Shown here piece by piece: positions 10,001 to 17,500 of a stretch of DNA of 34,878 nucleotides. The notes beneath the pieces are model-generated. The model saw nothing but the letters and a program-made list of their open reading frames with translations. It searched no databases and was not told the origin of the DNA. The stretch is from UBA2336 sp964538575. Lineage in GTDB: Bacteria > Bacteroidota > Bacteroidia > Cytophagales > Cyclobacteriaceae. Both the position numbers and the translations under genes were made by a program. The stretch lies in contig CAZIGG010000023.1 of NCBI GenBank assembly GCA_964538575.1, positions 1 through 34,878 on the forward strand. The letters are read 5' to 3'. Numbering within the stretch: position 1 is the first letter of the stretch; every line of letters starts with the position of its first letter.

Positions 10001-10236
10001 GCATCTGTTAAGAATCCACCGTACAGGATTGGTAATACTCCGCAATAAATAAACGAAGATTTACCGCTGCCGCTCGGTCCGATAACACCAACGAACCGGC
10101 TTTTCGAAAGCTTGAGAAGAACCTCATCGCTTTGGCCTTCGCGCCCGAAGAACAAATGGCTTTCTTCAATTTTGAATGGACGTAACCCGGGGAAGGGGTT
10201 TAAGGTTGAAACCTTTTCGTCAACTATCTGTGGCAT
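7057..10236 (-). CDS. Transmembrane STAND (nSTAND1-like) NTPase with coiled coil and WD40 repeats
   Basis: A 1059-residue protein. The N-terminal NTPase has a NPFPGLRPF/FFGRE entry motif, Walker A GPSGSGKS at 53-60, Walker B LILVDQFEELF at 151-161 and a TMRSDF sensor-type segment near 198-203, all as in the nSTAND1 class. A winged-helix-like region extends to about 475. A single hydrophobic helix (about 501-521) follows a Lys/Arg-rich stretch. Then comes a long Ala/Glu/Lys coiled coil (about 525-650) and a WD40 propeller (about 695-1030; for example SGGSDGKIIKW, ASASKDKTVRLWNL). STAND proteins are ATP-driven switches that assemble on sensing a ligand and are common in bacterial conflict and immunity loci. 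The gene follows the TIR-like gene by 4 bases and precedes the beta-barrel gene by 7. The helix would place the propeller in the periplasm if the NTPase is cytoplasmic. Confidence 0.88.
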   Translation of the reverse strand: MPQIVDEKVSTLNPFPGLRPFKIEESHLFFGREGQSDEVLLKLSKSRFVGVIGPSGSGKSSFIYCGVLPILYGGFLTDASPNWEVVVTRPGAGPIDNLAESLLKNNKEYLDADPEEKKIKRTIFSTLLRSSSLGLVEAVEQSRRSGDVNYLILVDQFEELFRFKDSTDPNSVNETLAFVNLLIEAINYPDSPIYVAITMRSDFIGDCAQFPELTRKINDSHYLIPQLTREQKRRAIEGPVAVGGAKITPRLVQQLLNDLGDNPDQLPILQHALMRTWSYWSLYRDYEEEQVDLKHYEAIGTMAEALSMHANEAFDELTDDQKHICEILFKAITEKRGENFGIRRPTRLNEIAAIADCSEEEITEVIEKFREPGRSLLTPAFGTPISSKSMVDISHESLMRIWVRLKNWVDDEAEAVQMYIRLAEAASMYQVGKAGLWRPPDLQLALNWQAKHKPTLVWGQRYHPAFERTLVFLEYSKKEFETEQRIKELEQKRKLQRARNTALVLATATVVSVLFLIFAFIKKTEADTQRERAVGLQKEAETAKIEAENARDEANEAKNKAVESEQRAVKAKEEADEQRKLAEQNEILAKENAEKARLEAIRAEDNADIAKKNELEAKENEKKAIAAREEATRGQYLSQAKAMALKSKELNSDPQLQSLLAQQAYIFNKKYGGEEYDNDIYNGLLQALRTRDHGLTKSLAGHGATRALVTLAKDDNIYSGGSDGKIIKWKHVDGQWSAEILVDKAGNPDYQVYSMDVNASETTLVAAGLYTPDERNNFITVYDLNNMRSPKKVYGFTNSVENVNFTPDGKGIYVRDNGGWSIKYSDLNTVKEVIKPPVKINSIDLSWDGRKLAGAGDNGMLYIWDVANNFAVTEINVRTRSTSHLTAVVWSPKDEQLITGDTDGLLKIVSTVANSVIKTLPGHESPIAQIKYNHAAGFFASASKDKTVRLWNLKQLTTPPIVLQGHGDWVWTIAFTPNDEQLMVGLQSTRQVIKRSATADEMGIANEESIWAYPTKITTMSDILCGQYITRNMTDEEWKTYVGDLDKMQKEKTCSNVDN

Positions 10237-10240
10237 AATA

Positions 10241-11683
10241 TTAAGCGTTAAATTCTGCTAATAATGATGTTATTGATTTTTCTGAATCTCTCAGATCACT
10301 CTCCACAATTCGTACGTTCTGATTTTTAAATGAATCAAGATTTACTGCTGCGCCTGGCGCTGTGAACACGGCTTTACCCTTAATAGGCTTCTTTCTTCCA
10401 AAGCCGGGAGCTTTCAATAAATCAAGCACTTTCATGCGCACCCACTGATCGTTCACTTTTCCTTTATAGATAATGGCTGCATCAAAGTTTCGTAAATTAT
10501 CGATGTGCTTCTGACGTAAGTCGAGCAGTTCGCCCTCAAAATCAGGCACTAATACTTTATAGCCCGATTTCTGAATGGCATCAATCAACGGTTTCACATC
10601 GTTGTGATCGATGCGGTCATGCACCAGGTAAACCGATTTTCCACCGGTATCGTCAAGCGCTTTTTTCTCATGGGTATCAAGAAGCTCTTCACGCACAATG
10701 TTTTTGAAATCCTCTAACGGAGTCTGTAAAATCTCCGCGCCTTCCTGGGCATCGGTATCGCGTTTGATGTTATCGATGAACGCTTTCTGACGTTCGCTTG
10801 CATTGTTCAGGGTAGGAGAGATCCAGATTAAACGTGAAAACTGCTCTTTACCAACCTTGTGACTTTTTTCAGCCGCGAATCTGTTCTGCAGATCAACAAT
10901 AGAACGATCCGCTCCATCCGGAATTTCACCGTACGCGCTTCCGATCAGGTGGATAGAAAGGCTTGCATCTTCCACATCCCTGCGAACGATCTTTTCAAGA
11001 TCGTTGGCAAAGCCGGGAAGGGTTTGATTGGGCAATACAATGTATCCGTGACGCTGAAGTTCACGCTTGATGATGTTTCGCTGCACGGAAAGATCGTGAC
11101 CGGTTTCCGCGAGGTAAATGGTTTTACGTTTGTAGATGTTTTTAACTTCCGATTTCGCAGCGCCATCCTTCAGTTGAACGAGCGTATCGAAAATATCATA
11201 CGCTAAGTCAACCATTTTCATCCAGTACTGGCGTTCGGCTTCGTTGCTGAAATAGTCGGTGTATTCACGAACCTCCCCTGATTCTGAATCAAGCTGGTAC
11301 ATTTCGTAGCCGATCAGCTCACGCAGTCGCGGAGGCTGTTCCATATTGGAAAGCGGAGATTTGAAAACCTTAAATACCCGGTTGCGGGTTTTGCCTGACG
11401 CTTCAATGGCTTTATAAAATGTTTCGAGGCTATCGAGGCACTGGCCGGACTTGATAAAATCCTGCGACAAAATGCTTATCGTAACGGCTGCGTTATCAAG
11501 CTTTGGAGAGGCCATATTATCAAACTCGCTCTTCAGCAGAATTTTTGGTTTATCGCCAAGCACCTGGGTGAGCATAAGCTCAAGAAACTTCTTAAACTGT
11601 GTTACCCATCCGGCCTGCCCGCCCTGTCCTTTTTCATTATCGCGGTCGGCAAATAACACGAGTACATCTACTTCAAAATTCAT
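10241..11683 (-). CDS. Protein with three tandem TIR-like domains
   Basis: A 480-residue soluble protein with no signal peptide or membrane helix. Three alpha/beta segments each begin with a short hydrophobic strand followed by a helix. Domain 1 (about 4-170) has VDVLVLFADRD, a later AVTISILSQDFIKSGQCLDSLE and fits a TIR fold. Domain 2 (about 187-335) begins KTIYLAETGHD with SLSIHLIGSAYGE and resembles the TIR-like DUF4062 group. Domain 3 (about 349-470) begins KSVYLVHDRID with DAAIIYKGK. In domain 1 a Glu (E87) lies near the position of the catalytic Glu of NAD-cleaving TIRs but with unusual spacing from Cys82. Domain 3 shows no candidate. So it may act as an adaptor or sensor rather than an NADase. 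The gene is tightly packed between the transporter-like and STAND genes, which suggests it works with the STAND protein. Confidence 0.75.
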   Translation of the reverse strand: MNFEVDVLVLFADRDNEKGQGGQAGWVTQFKKFLELMLTQVLGDKPKILLKSEFDNMASPKLDNAAVTISILSQDFIKSGQCLDSLETFYKAIEASGKTRNRVFKVFKSPLSNMEQPPRLRELIGYEMYQLDSESGEVREYTDYFSNEAERQYWMKMVDLAYDIFDTLVQLKDGAAKSEVKNIYKRKTIYLAETGHDLSVQRNIIKRELQRHGYIVLPNQTLPGFANDLEKIVRRDVEDASLSIHLIGSAYGEIPDGADRSIVDLQNRFAAEKSHKVGKEQFSRLIWISPTLNNASERQKAFIDNIKRDTDAQEGAEILQTPLEDFKNIVREELLDTHEKKALDDTGGKSVYLVHDRIDHNDVKPLIDAIQKSGYKVLVPDFEGELLDLRQKHIDNLRNFDAAIIYKGKVNDQWVRMKVLDLLKAPGFGRKKPIKGKAVFTAPGAAVNLDSFKNQNVRIVESDLRDSEKSITSLLAEFNA

Positions 11684-11694
11684 TTGTTCTAGGT

Positions 11695-14600
11695 TTAAAG
11701 TTCAGTGTTCAGCACGTTGGCCTTAGCCTCGTTGCTGGTAATATTTTTAATAAGCCCTTCTACAAGCTCGTGGTGGTTGGCCATTACGAAATAGAAGTCT
11801 GCAAGGTTAATTTTAAATACGATGGAGCGTTCGGTTGCTTCGATGCTTTTTGCGGCAACAACCTGCCCGTTCTGGAAGATGTCGCCATACACGCTGCCGG
11901 CTTTCAATGTGCGGATTATTATGTCATCATCTTTCAGCTTAATTTCTCCGAGCGCCACAATGATGATCGGCATCCCCTGCTCCCTGGCATCGAAGGTTAA
12001 CTTTTCTCCTTCGTTCAGATCCAGCGGAGAAATTTTATCGAACAAATCGGCCAGCACCACACCGTTGATGTTTTTAAACTCCGGCAATTGTTTCAGGAAC
12101 AGCACCATTTCAATGCCGAGGAAGAAACCATCATCCAATCCATCCAGCAACTGATTGTTTTCAATGGACGAGTCGAGGAATTTTTTATCCCGTCCCGGGA
12201 GGCGTTCAGAAATTACTTTGTAGATGTTTTTATCTTTATTATAGATCACCCATGCGGCAGTTTCCTGCAGCATTTTGTCCTGATTAAACATTTGGGCGAT
12301 GAGCCCGCGGCTTACCCGGAAATCGTTCATGTAAGCCGAAGTATAAACGGCACATACTTTTGTCCAGCGGTTATTCAAATTGAAATCGCGGTTAAGGATG
12401 TAGTTAATTACCTGGACAGGGTTATAGCTTTCGCGCGGGAAATAAAACTGCAACAGGTTAAGCTTGCGCTCCACCGGCAAATCATCGAACAGGGGCAGCA
12501 GCTTCGGCTTAAGTTCAGCGCTGACAAAAAGGTCTAACAGTTCAAGCGCGTAGGCTAAGCTGTTCGGGTCGCCCGATTCTATATTTTCCCGGACAAGCTG
12601 AACCGCTTCCGGATCATACAAAATGGAGAGCAACATGGTGATGTGATCGAAATTGATCCGTATTTCTTCGCGCAGCGCGTTACGCAAGAGTTCAAATTCC
12701 TGTTTATCGTTCGGTAATTCATGCAGCGCGGCAAGGTTCCAGATGGTTTTGCCCAGCTCGGCTTCAAGCAGATCCGTTACTTCCTGCGCCTGGCGCCCGA
12801 CAGCACGATAATTAATATACCGAAGTGAATACAGAATCTGTTTCACAATGCGCTTATCCGGGTAGTCAGCCTTTTTCCAAAGCAGCGCCAATGCTTCGTC
12901 ACCGCCAATCCGGCCCATGATCTGCACAATGCGCAGCATAACAAGATCGGTTTGCCCTGACTTGTGGAAAGATGTTTCTAATACCGGCAGCGCAGCTGGT
13001 CCGGCTTCGATCAATGCGGCAGCAGCATCATGTCCATACGAAGGAGAAGATAAAAGTTCGATAAGCACCGACCAGGTTTCGGGGCGCTTTACTTTACGCG
13101 CGGTGATCAGCGCTTCATGACGAACCTGTACGTTGACATCGCGCAATAATTCCAGCAGAATAAAAATTGTCCGCTGGCTGATAAGTTTACGCAGCAGCTT
13201 GGCGGCAAGAATCCGGTCAGCAGGCTTTACCGATTTGCTGAGCTTCATCAGTTTATCCGGGGCTATAGAAAGCAGATCACTGTCTTCCGCTTCACCCTGC
13301 GCGCTTTTTGCCAGATTCCTGATCTCAGGATTTTTTATCGCCTCTTTATCAATACCGAGCTCGTGTATTTTTTCAATGGCAAAGGATCTTACTTTCGGAT
13401 ATTCGCTTTCTGCCAGCCGGATAGCTGCATTTTCAAATAATGCCGGTTCAAGCGTTTCCATCAGCTTAAGGCCATAGATGATTTTATCTTCGGCCGAGCT
13501 GTTGATTTCTTTTTCAAGCACCTTGTCCACGGTGTACTCAAGATCAATTTTTTTATGATCCAGCTTGGCTTTATTTTTTATCAGCGTGGTTTGCAGTGTT
13601 TTACGGTATCCCGTATACAGCCGGCTGGCTACAAAATACCAGAAAGCAATAATCGGAATGGCAAACAGGGTCATGTAAATGAGGTCGAAAATCTCAACCG
13701 TATTGATGAGCACCAAAAGCCCACCGGCCAGCAAGGTGGCGAATGCCGTAACGATACCTTCGATTTTGGTTTGCACGTCTATCTTAATGTTCGTCTCAAT
13801 CGGCAGCAGGTAAAGCCTGAACGATGGTTCGTCCAGCGCTTCCCGCATGGACATCACAAATATCTTGCTCATGGCAATCATCACGAAGAAGATGATGAAC
13901 GAGGAATCGATGAAGGAATACCCGAACGATGCCCCGATAACCAGGGCAATTACCGTAAACAATCCCGTAAGGATCGGGTTGATGATAATGGAAACCCGCA
14001 AGCCATAATTTGAAATAACACGGTCACCGGCTAGTATTTCAAACAAAAAGCTGAAGACTACGATGGTCGCTTCAAATAAGGCAAGAAACTCGGGAAGATC
14101 CCCTGCACGGTCGCCACTGAAATATTGTGTTGAAACATTCAGGAAAGAATAATCCACGAAATTAATGGCCACTACCGAGGCAATGACGAACAGCGACAGG
14201 AACAGGACATACCTGTTCTTGAAAAAATCAAGGGTAGAGATTTTTTTATGCTGCTTTCGCTCTTCGCTGAGCGACCAGTTTTTGCCGGCAAACTTTCCGG
14301 AAAGGATGATGAACAGAACCGTAAAGATGGCAATACTGATGAGCGAGATCGTGTACAGGTGCACTACTTCAATATACCTGAGGGCAACGGGAATGGAGAA
14401 GAAGGATATTAAGGAAGCGAACAAGGTTCCCTGGTCAACGCTCTCCAAAAGCCGTTTGATTTGCTTTACGTTGAAGAGCCTGTTGAACGAGCCCCAGAAT
14501 ACCAGCAGGATGATGATGGTGAACGGGGCCAGTTGTGTATAGGAAAAGAAGTAGATTTGTTCAGGATCTTTCACAAACGAGTCGCCAAATTCAATGAACG

Positions 14601-14892
14601 TTGTGATGGCCGTAATGGTGAGCAGGCTAAGAATGGCTAACAGCCTGAAGGGGATCCGCCTCTGGAGGAAATTATACAGGAGTGTGGCCACCAGCCCGAA
14701 CGCCCCGGCTACCATGAACGCTTTCGGCAGGTCCGATTTCTCATCAAAAATTTTAAGGAAAAGGGCCTGCGAAGCAACGGTGTACGTTGCGAGGAATGCC
14801 CCCATAAAAAAGCTCATCACCAGGAGCAATACAACGCGCTCGGTTTCGCCTTCCTCAATCTTTAAGCTGCGCTTGAGTAGATTACCCTTCAT
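11695..14892 (-). CDS. ADP/ATP-carrier-like membrane protein fused to HEAT repeats and a cyclic-nucleotide-binding fold
   Basis: A 1065-residue protein. Residues about 20-430 contain roughly 12 hydrophobic helices resembling the bacterial/plastid nucleotide translocase (NTT, ATP:ADP antiporter) group of the major facilitator fold. Residues about 445-900 are HEAT-like helical repeats (LLRDVNVQVRHEALITARKV is one unit). The last 120 or so residues resemble a cNMP-binding beta-barrel. Its phosphate-binding segment reads YGDIF..., without the usual FGE and without the following Arg, so real cyclic-nucleotide binding is doubtful. It is the first gene of the five-gene unit, and the next gene starts 11 bases after its stop. 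It could move nucleotides, or use the old transporter fold as a membrane sensor; the sequence does not decide. Fusions of this type occur in Bacteroidota, from my knowledge of the group. Confidence 0.82.
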   Translation of the reverse strand: MKGNLLKRSLKIEEGETERVVLLLVMSFFMGAFLATYTVASQALFLKIFDEKSDLPKAFMVAGAFGLVATLLYNFLQRRIPFRLLAILSLLTITAITTFIEFGDSFVKDPEQIYFFSYTQLAPFTIIILLVFWGSFNRLFNVKQIKRLLESVDQGTLFASLISFFSIPVALRYIEVVHLYTISLISIAIFTVLFIILSGKFAGKNWSLSEERKQHKKISTLDFFKNRYVLFLSLFVIASVVAINFVDYSFLNVSTQYFSGDRAGDLPEFLALFEATIVVFSFLFEILAGDRVISNYGLRVSIIINPILTGLFTVIALVIGASFGYSFIDSSFIIFFVMIAMSKIFVMSMREALDEPSFRLYLLPIETNIKIDVQTKIEGIVTAFATLLAGGLLVLINTVEIFDLIYMTLFAIPIIAFWYFVASRLYTGYRKTLQTTLIKNKAKLDHKKIDLEYTVDKVLEKEINSSAEDKIIYGLKLMETLEPALFENAAIRLAESEYPKVRSFAIEKIHELGIDKEAIKNPEIRNLAKSAQGEAEDSDLLSIAPDKLMKLSKSVKPADRILAAKLLRKLISQRTIFILLELLRDVNVQVRHEALITARKVKRPETWSVLIELLSSPSYGHDAAAALIEAGPAALPVLETSFHKSGQTDLVMLRIVQIMGRIGGDEALALLWKKADYPDKRIVKQILYSLRYINYRAVGRQAQEVTDLLEAELGKTIWNLAALHELPNDKQEFELLRNALREEIRINFDHITMLLSILYDPEAVQLVRENIESGDPNSLAYALELLDLFVSAELKPKLLPLFDDLPVERKLNLLQFYFPRESYNPVQVINYILNRDFNLNNRWTKVCAVYTSAYMNDFRVSRGLIAQMFNQDKMLQETAAWVIYNKDKNIYKVISERLPGRDKKFLDSSIENNQLLDGLDDGFFLGIEMVLFLKQLPEFKNINGVVLADLFDKISPLDLNEGEKLTFDAREQGMPIIIVALGEIKLKDDDIIIRTLKAGSVYGDIFQNGQVVAAKSIEATERSIVFKINLADFYFVMANHHELVEGLIKNITSNEAKANVLNTEL

Positions 14893-15160
14893 AGATTTCG
14901 GCTAATGAACATAAAAATCGATATAAATAGTTTTATTTCCTAAAGACCGCAAAAAATTCACATTAGCCATTTTAAGCATGTTTTATTAAAGTTTTACTTT
15001 AATATTATGACAATAAGATTCTAAGGGAATTAAAATTGTTGCGATGCTAACCCGCAACCGGTTTTTTACCCTGTGTGTGCTATTTATATGAATTCTTATT
15101 TAGCGGGAAAAGGTGAACGGAATTGTTAAAAATTTTGATACCGGTTACCTGATATTTTTT
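14893..15160 (-). promoter_or_regulatory. Leader region of the carrier-TIR-STAND operon
   Basis: This AT-rich 268-base gap contains no open frame I would call. It must hold the promoter of the downstream five-gene unit and the end of the queA transcript. I see no full TAnnTTTG match on the minus strand. A perfect 8-base inverted repeat (14900-14907 and 14961-14968, 53 bases apart) brackets the probable promoter and could be an operator, though eight bases may match by chance. A weak 5-base hairpin (15148-15165) overlaps the queA stop. Confidence 0.35.
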
Positions 15161-16348
15161 TCAGGGAAGCAACAGAGAGCTGTCTCCATAGCTCAGAAAG
15201 CGATATCCTTGCTCAAGCGCCTGATTGTAAACTTCTTTCCAGTTTTTGCCGATAAAAGCAGCCACCAAAAGCATCAGTGTTGAGCCCGGTTGGTGAAAAT
15301 TCGTTATCAATCCCCGGCAAACTCTAAACTGGTATCCCGGGTATATGAATATGGACGTAGTGCCTGTCAGGTTTTTTAGCCCTTTTGAATCCATGCAGGC
15401 CATTACGGCCCTCAGCGCGTCAATTGTAGATATTGAACCGGACGATTCATAAGGATCACGCTGGGTAATGCTGAAATCAGCTTCGGGATCTTTTAAAAGC
15501 TTAACGCCAAACCAGTACACACTTTCCAGGGTTCGCATCGATGTGGTACCGACAGCAATAATCATTTTTTGACTATTGACCAGATTATCAATGATTTGCT
15601 TGTTAATTGTTACCTGCTCATAGTGCATAATATGCTCAAGTGCATTTTCAGCTTTAACGGGTTGAAAAGTTCCCGCGCTTACGTGAAGCGTTAAGAAATC
15701 ATGCTCAATTCCCTTGCTACGGAGGGATTCAAAAACTTTCTGTGTAAAGTGAAGCCCGGCAGTGGGCGCGGCAACGGCTCCTTCATGATGCGAGTAGATG
15801 GTTTGATAACGGGTTGTATCATCTTTTTCAGCCGCCCGCCTGATATAGGGAGGTAAGGGCGTTGTGCCCGCGCCCGTAATAATCTCGGAGAATGTCTGAT
15901 ACCCCGGCCAGGTAAATTCAACAATGCTTTCGGAGCGGTTTGTGAGTGAGGCAGTTAGCTCTGTATTGTCAATTTTTTTGGTGAGGATTTGTCCGTCCTT
16001 CCAGCGCTTCAGATTGCCGATGGTGCAGTGCCAACTGCACTTGTTTTTAGCGAGCATGGCTGTTGCCAGCAGTTTTTCCGGGGCAACCGGGTTTAATAAG
16101 AATATCTCGATTTCAGCGCCCGAATCTTTTTGAAAATGAAGCCGGGCCGGGATGACTTTCGTGTCGTTAAAAATCAGCAATGACTTTTCCGGAAGAAAAT
16201 CTGCCAGGCTTTTGAATATGCTGTGCCCGATCTTGTTGTTTTTATATATAAGCAGTTTCGATTCATCCCGCTGAGAAAGGGGCTGGAATGCGATCCTGTC
16301 CTCGGGCAAAGAGTAAGTATAATCCTGAATGTGAATGAATTCGCGCAT
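15161..16348 (-). CDS. queA: S-adenosylmethionine:tRNA ribosyltransferase-isomerase QueA
   Basis: A 395-residue cytoplasmic enzyme that transfers and isomerises the ribosyl part of S-adenosylmethionine onto 7-aminomethyl-7-deazaguanine at tRNA position 34, giving epoxyqueuosine. Diagnostic segments are the N-terminal YSLPEDRIAFQPL, LLIFNDTKVIPARL, the central GAVAAPTAGLHFT, VSAGTFQPV and the C-terminal TNFHQPGSTLMLLV. It is somewhat longer than the roughly 355-residue E. coli protein. The ATG at 16348 puts the conserved N-terminal motif right at the start. It is divergent from menC with 72 bases between them, so it has its own promoter. No other queuosine gene is present in the window and no preQ1-type riboswitch was seen. 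Confidence 0.96.
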   Translation of the reverse strand: MREFIHIQDYTYSLPEDRIAFQPLSQRDESKLLIYKNNKIGHSIFKSLADFLPEKSLLIFNDTKVIPARLHFQKDSGAEIEIFLLNPVAPEKLLATAMLAKNKCSWHCTIGNLKRWKDGQILTKKIDNTELTASLTNRSESIVEFTWPGYQTFSEIITGAGTTPLPPYIRRAAEKDDTTRYQTIYSHHEGAVAAPTAGLHFTQKVFESLRSKGIEHDFLTLHVSAGTFQPVKAENALEHIMHYEQVTINKQIIDNLVNSQKMIIAVGTTSMRTLESVYWFGVKLLKDPEADFSITQRDPYESSGSISTIDALRAVMACMDSKGLKNLTGTTSIFIYPGYQFRVCRGLITNFHQPGSTLMLLVAAFIGKNWKEVYNQALEQGYRFLSYGDSSLLLP

Positions 16349-16420
16349 GACTTCCCTGAAAAGCGAGGTAAAGTTAACCCTGAAAATTATTATTTAATTT
16401 GGAGCTGATATCAACCCCTC

Positions 16421-17500
16421 ATGGCATTACGGGCTTCTGTTACCAAAAAAGTATTCGAATTCAATTTTACTGCGCGCACCTCCCGCGGCAGAATGAAAGA
16501 CCGCGCATCCTGGTTTATCAAACTTTGGGATGAAAGCAACCCTGCTGTTTTCGGGCTCGGGGAGTGCGCCCCGTTACCGGGATTGAGCATCGATGATAAG
16601 CCTGACTACGAATTTGTTTTGAACCGGGTAGCGGAAAGTATCTCAACGTTAAGAGTTGGAAGCACAACCTTATTGCAGGATGCGGCCGCACTCATTCCTG
16701 CTGGATTTCCTTCCATACTTTTTGGCCTGGAAACCGCGCTGCTGGATTTTAAGAACGGAGGTAAACGGGTAATTTTTGATAACCGCTTCCTGGCTTCAAA
16801 GCCGATCCCCATCAACGGCCTTGTGTGGATGGGCGACCTCGACCTGATGCTGCAGCAGGCTTCTATTAAAATAGAAGAAGGTTTCCGGTGTATTAAAATC
16901 AAAGTGGGCGGATTGAACTTTGAAAAAGAGTGCGACATTCTGCATTACATCCGGAGAAAATATTTCCGTGAAGAGATAACGCTGCGCCTCGATGCAAACG
17001 GTGCATTCAAAACCGGGGAGGCGCTTTATAAGCTGTACGACCTTTCAAAGTTCAAGATTCATTCCATTGAGCAACCTATAAAACCGGGACAGCCTGAACT
17101 TGAAGAGCTTTGCCGCAAGTCACCCATTCCGATTGCATTAGATGAAGAAATGATCGGTCTTGAATCAACGGAAGCGAAAAAAGATTTGCTTACTAAAGTC
17201 AAGCCCCAATACATTATTGTTAAACCGTCTTTGCATGGCGGGATTCAGGGTTCGCAGGAATGGATTTCAATTGCCGAATCACTGAACATTGGCTGGTGGA
17301 TAACTTCAGCGCTGGAATCTAACATCGGACTTAATGCCATTTGTCAGCTTACAGCCAATTATCCGGTCACGATTCCGCAAGGGCTTGGAACGGGAGCGTT
17401 GTATGAAAACAATTTTGAATCACCGCTTGAGGTTAAGAAGGGTGAACTCTTTTATAACCCCAAGCTTTCCTGGAACCTGGAAGAGTTTGACGCTGTATAA
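16421..17500 (+). CDS. menC: o-Succinylbenzoate synthase (enolase superfamily)
   Basis: A 359-residue enzyme of the muconate-lactonising subgroup of the enolase superfamily. The catalytic set is visible: KIK with Lys159 and Lys161 (general acid/base), metal ligands Asp191 (LRLDANGAF), Glu217 (HSIEQP) and Asp241 (IALDEE), and the second catalytic Lys268 (IIVKPSLHGG). The TSALESNIGLNAICQL and PQGLGTG segments match Bacteroidota MenC. It dehydrates SHCHC to o-succinylbenzoate in menaquinone synthesis. A dipeptide epimerase is the main alternative within this fold, but the C-terminal motifs favour MenC. No other men gene is in the window. Its TAA abuts the stop of the convergent lipoprotein gene with no base between. 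Confidence 0.88.
   Translation: MALRASVTKKVFEFNFTARTSRGRMKDRASWFIKLWDESNPAVFGLGECAPLPGLSIDDKPDYEFVLNRVAESISTLRVGSTTLLQDAAALIPAGFPSILFGLETALLDFKNGGKRVIFDNRFLASKPIPINGLVWMGDLDLMLQQASIKIEEGFRCIKIKVGGLNFEKECDILHYIRRKYFREEITLRLDANGAFKTGEALYKLYDLSKFKIHSIEQPIKPGQPELEELCRKSPIPIALDEEMIGLESTEAKKDLLTKVKPQYIIVKPSLHGGIQGSQEWISIAESLNIGWWITSALESNIGLNAICQLTANYPVTIPQGLGTGALYENNFESPLEVKKGELFYNPKLSWNLEEFDAV

Noticed and set aside
15161..16420. preQ1 riboswitch upstream of queA
   Set aside because: The 72-base leader has no recognisable pseudoknot pattern and is too short and AT-rich to support the call.
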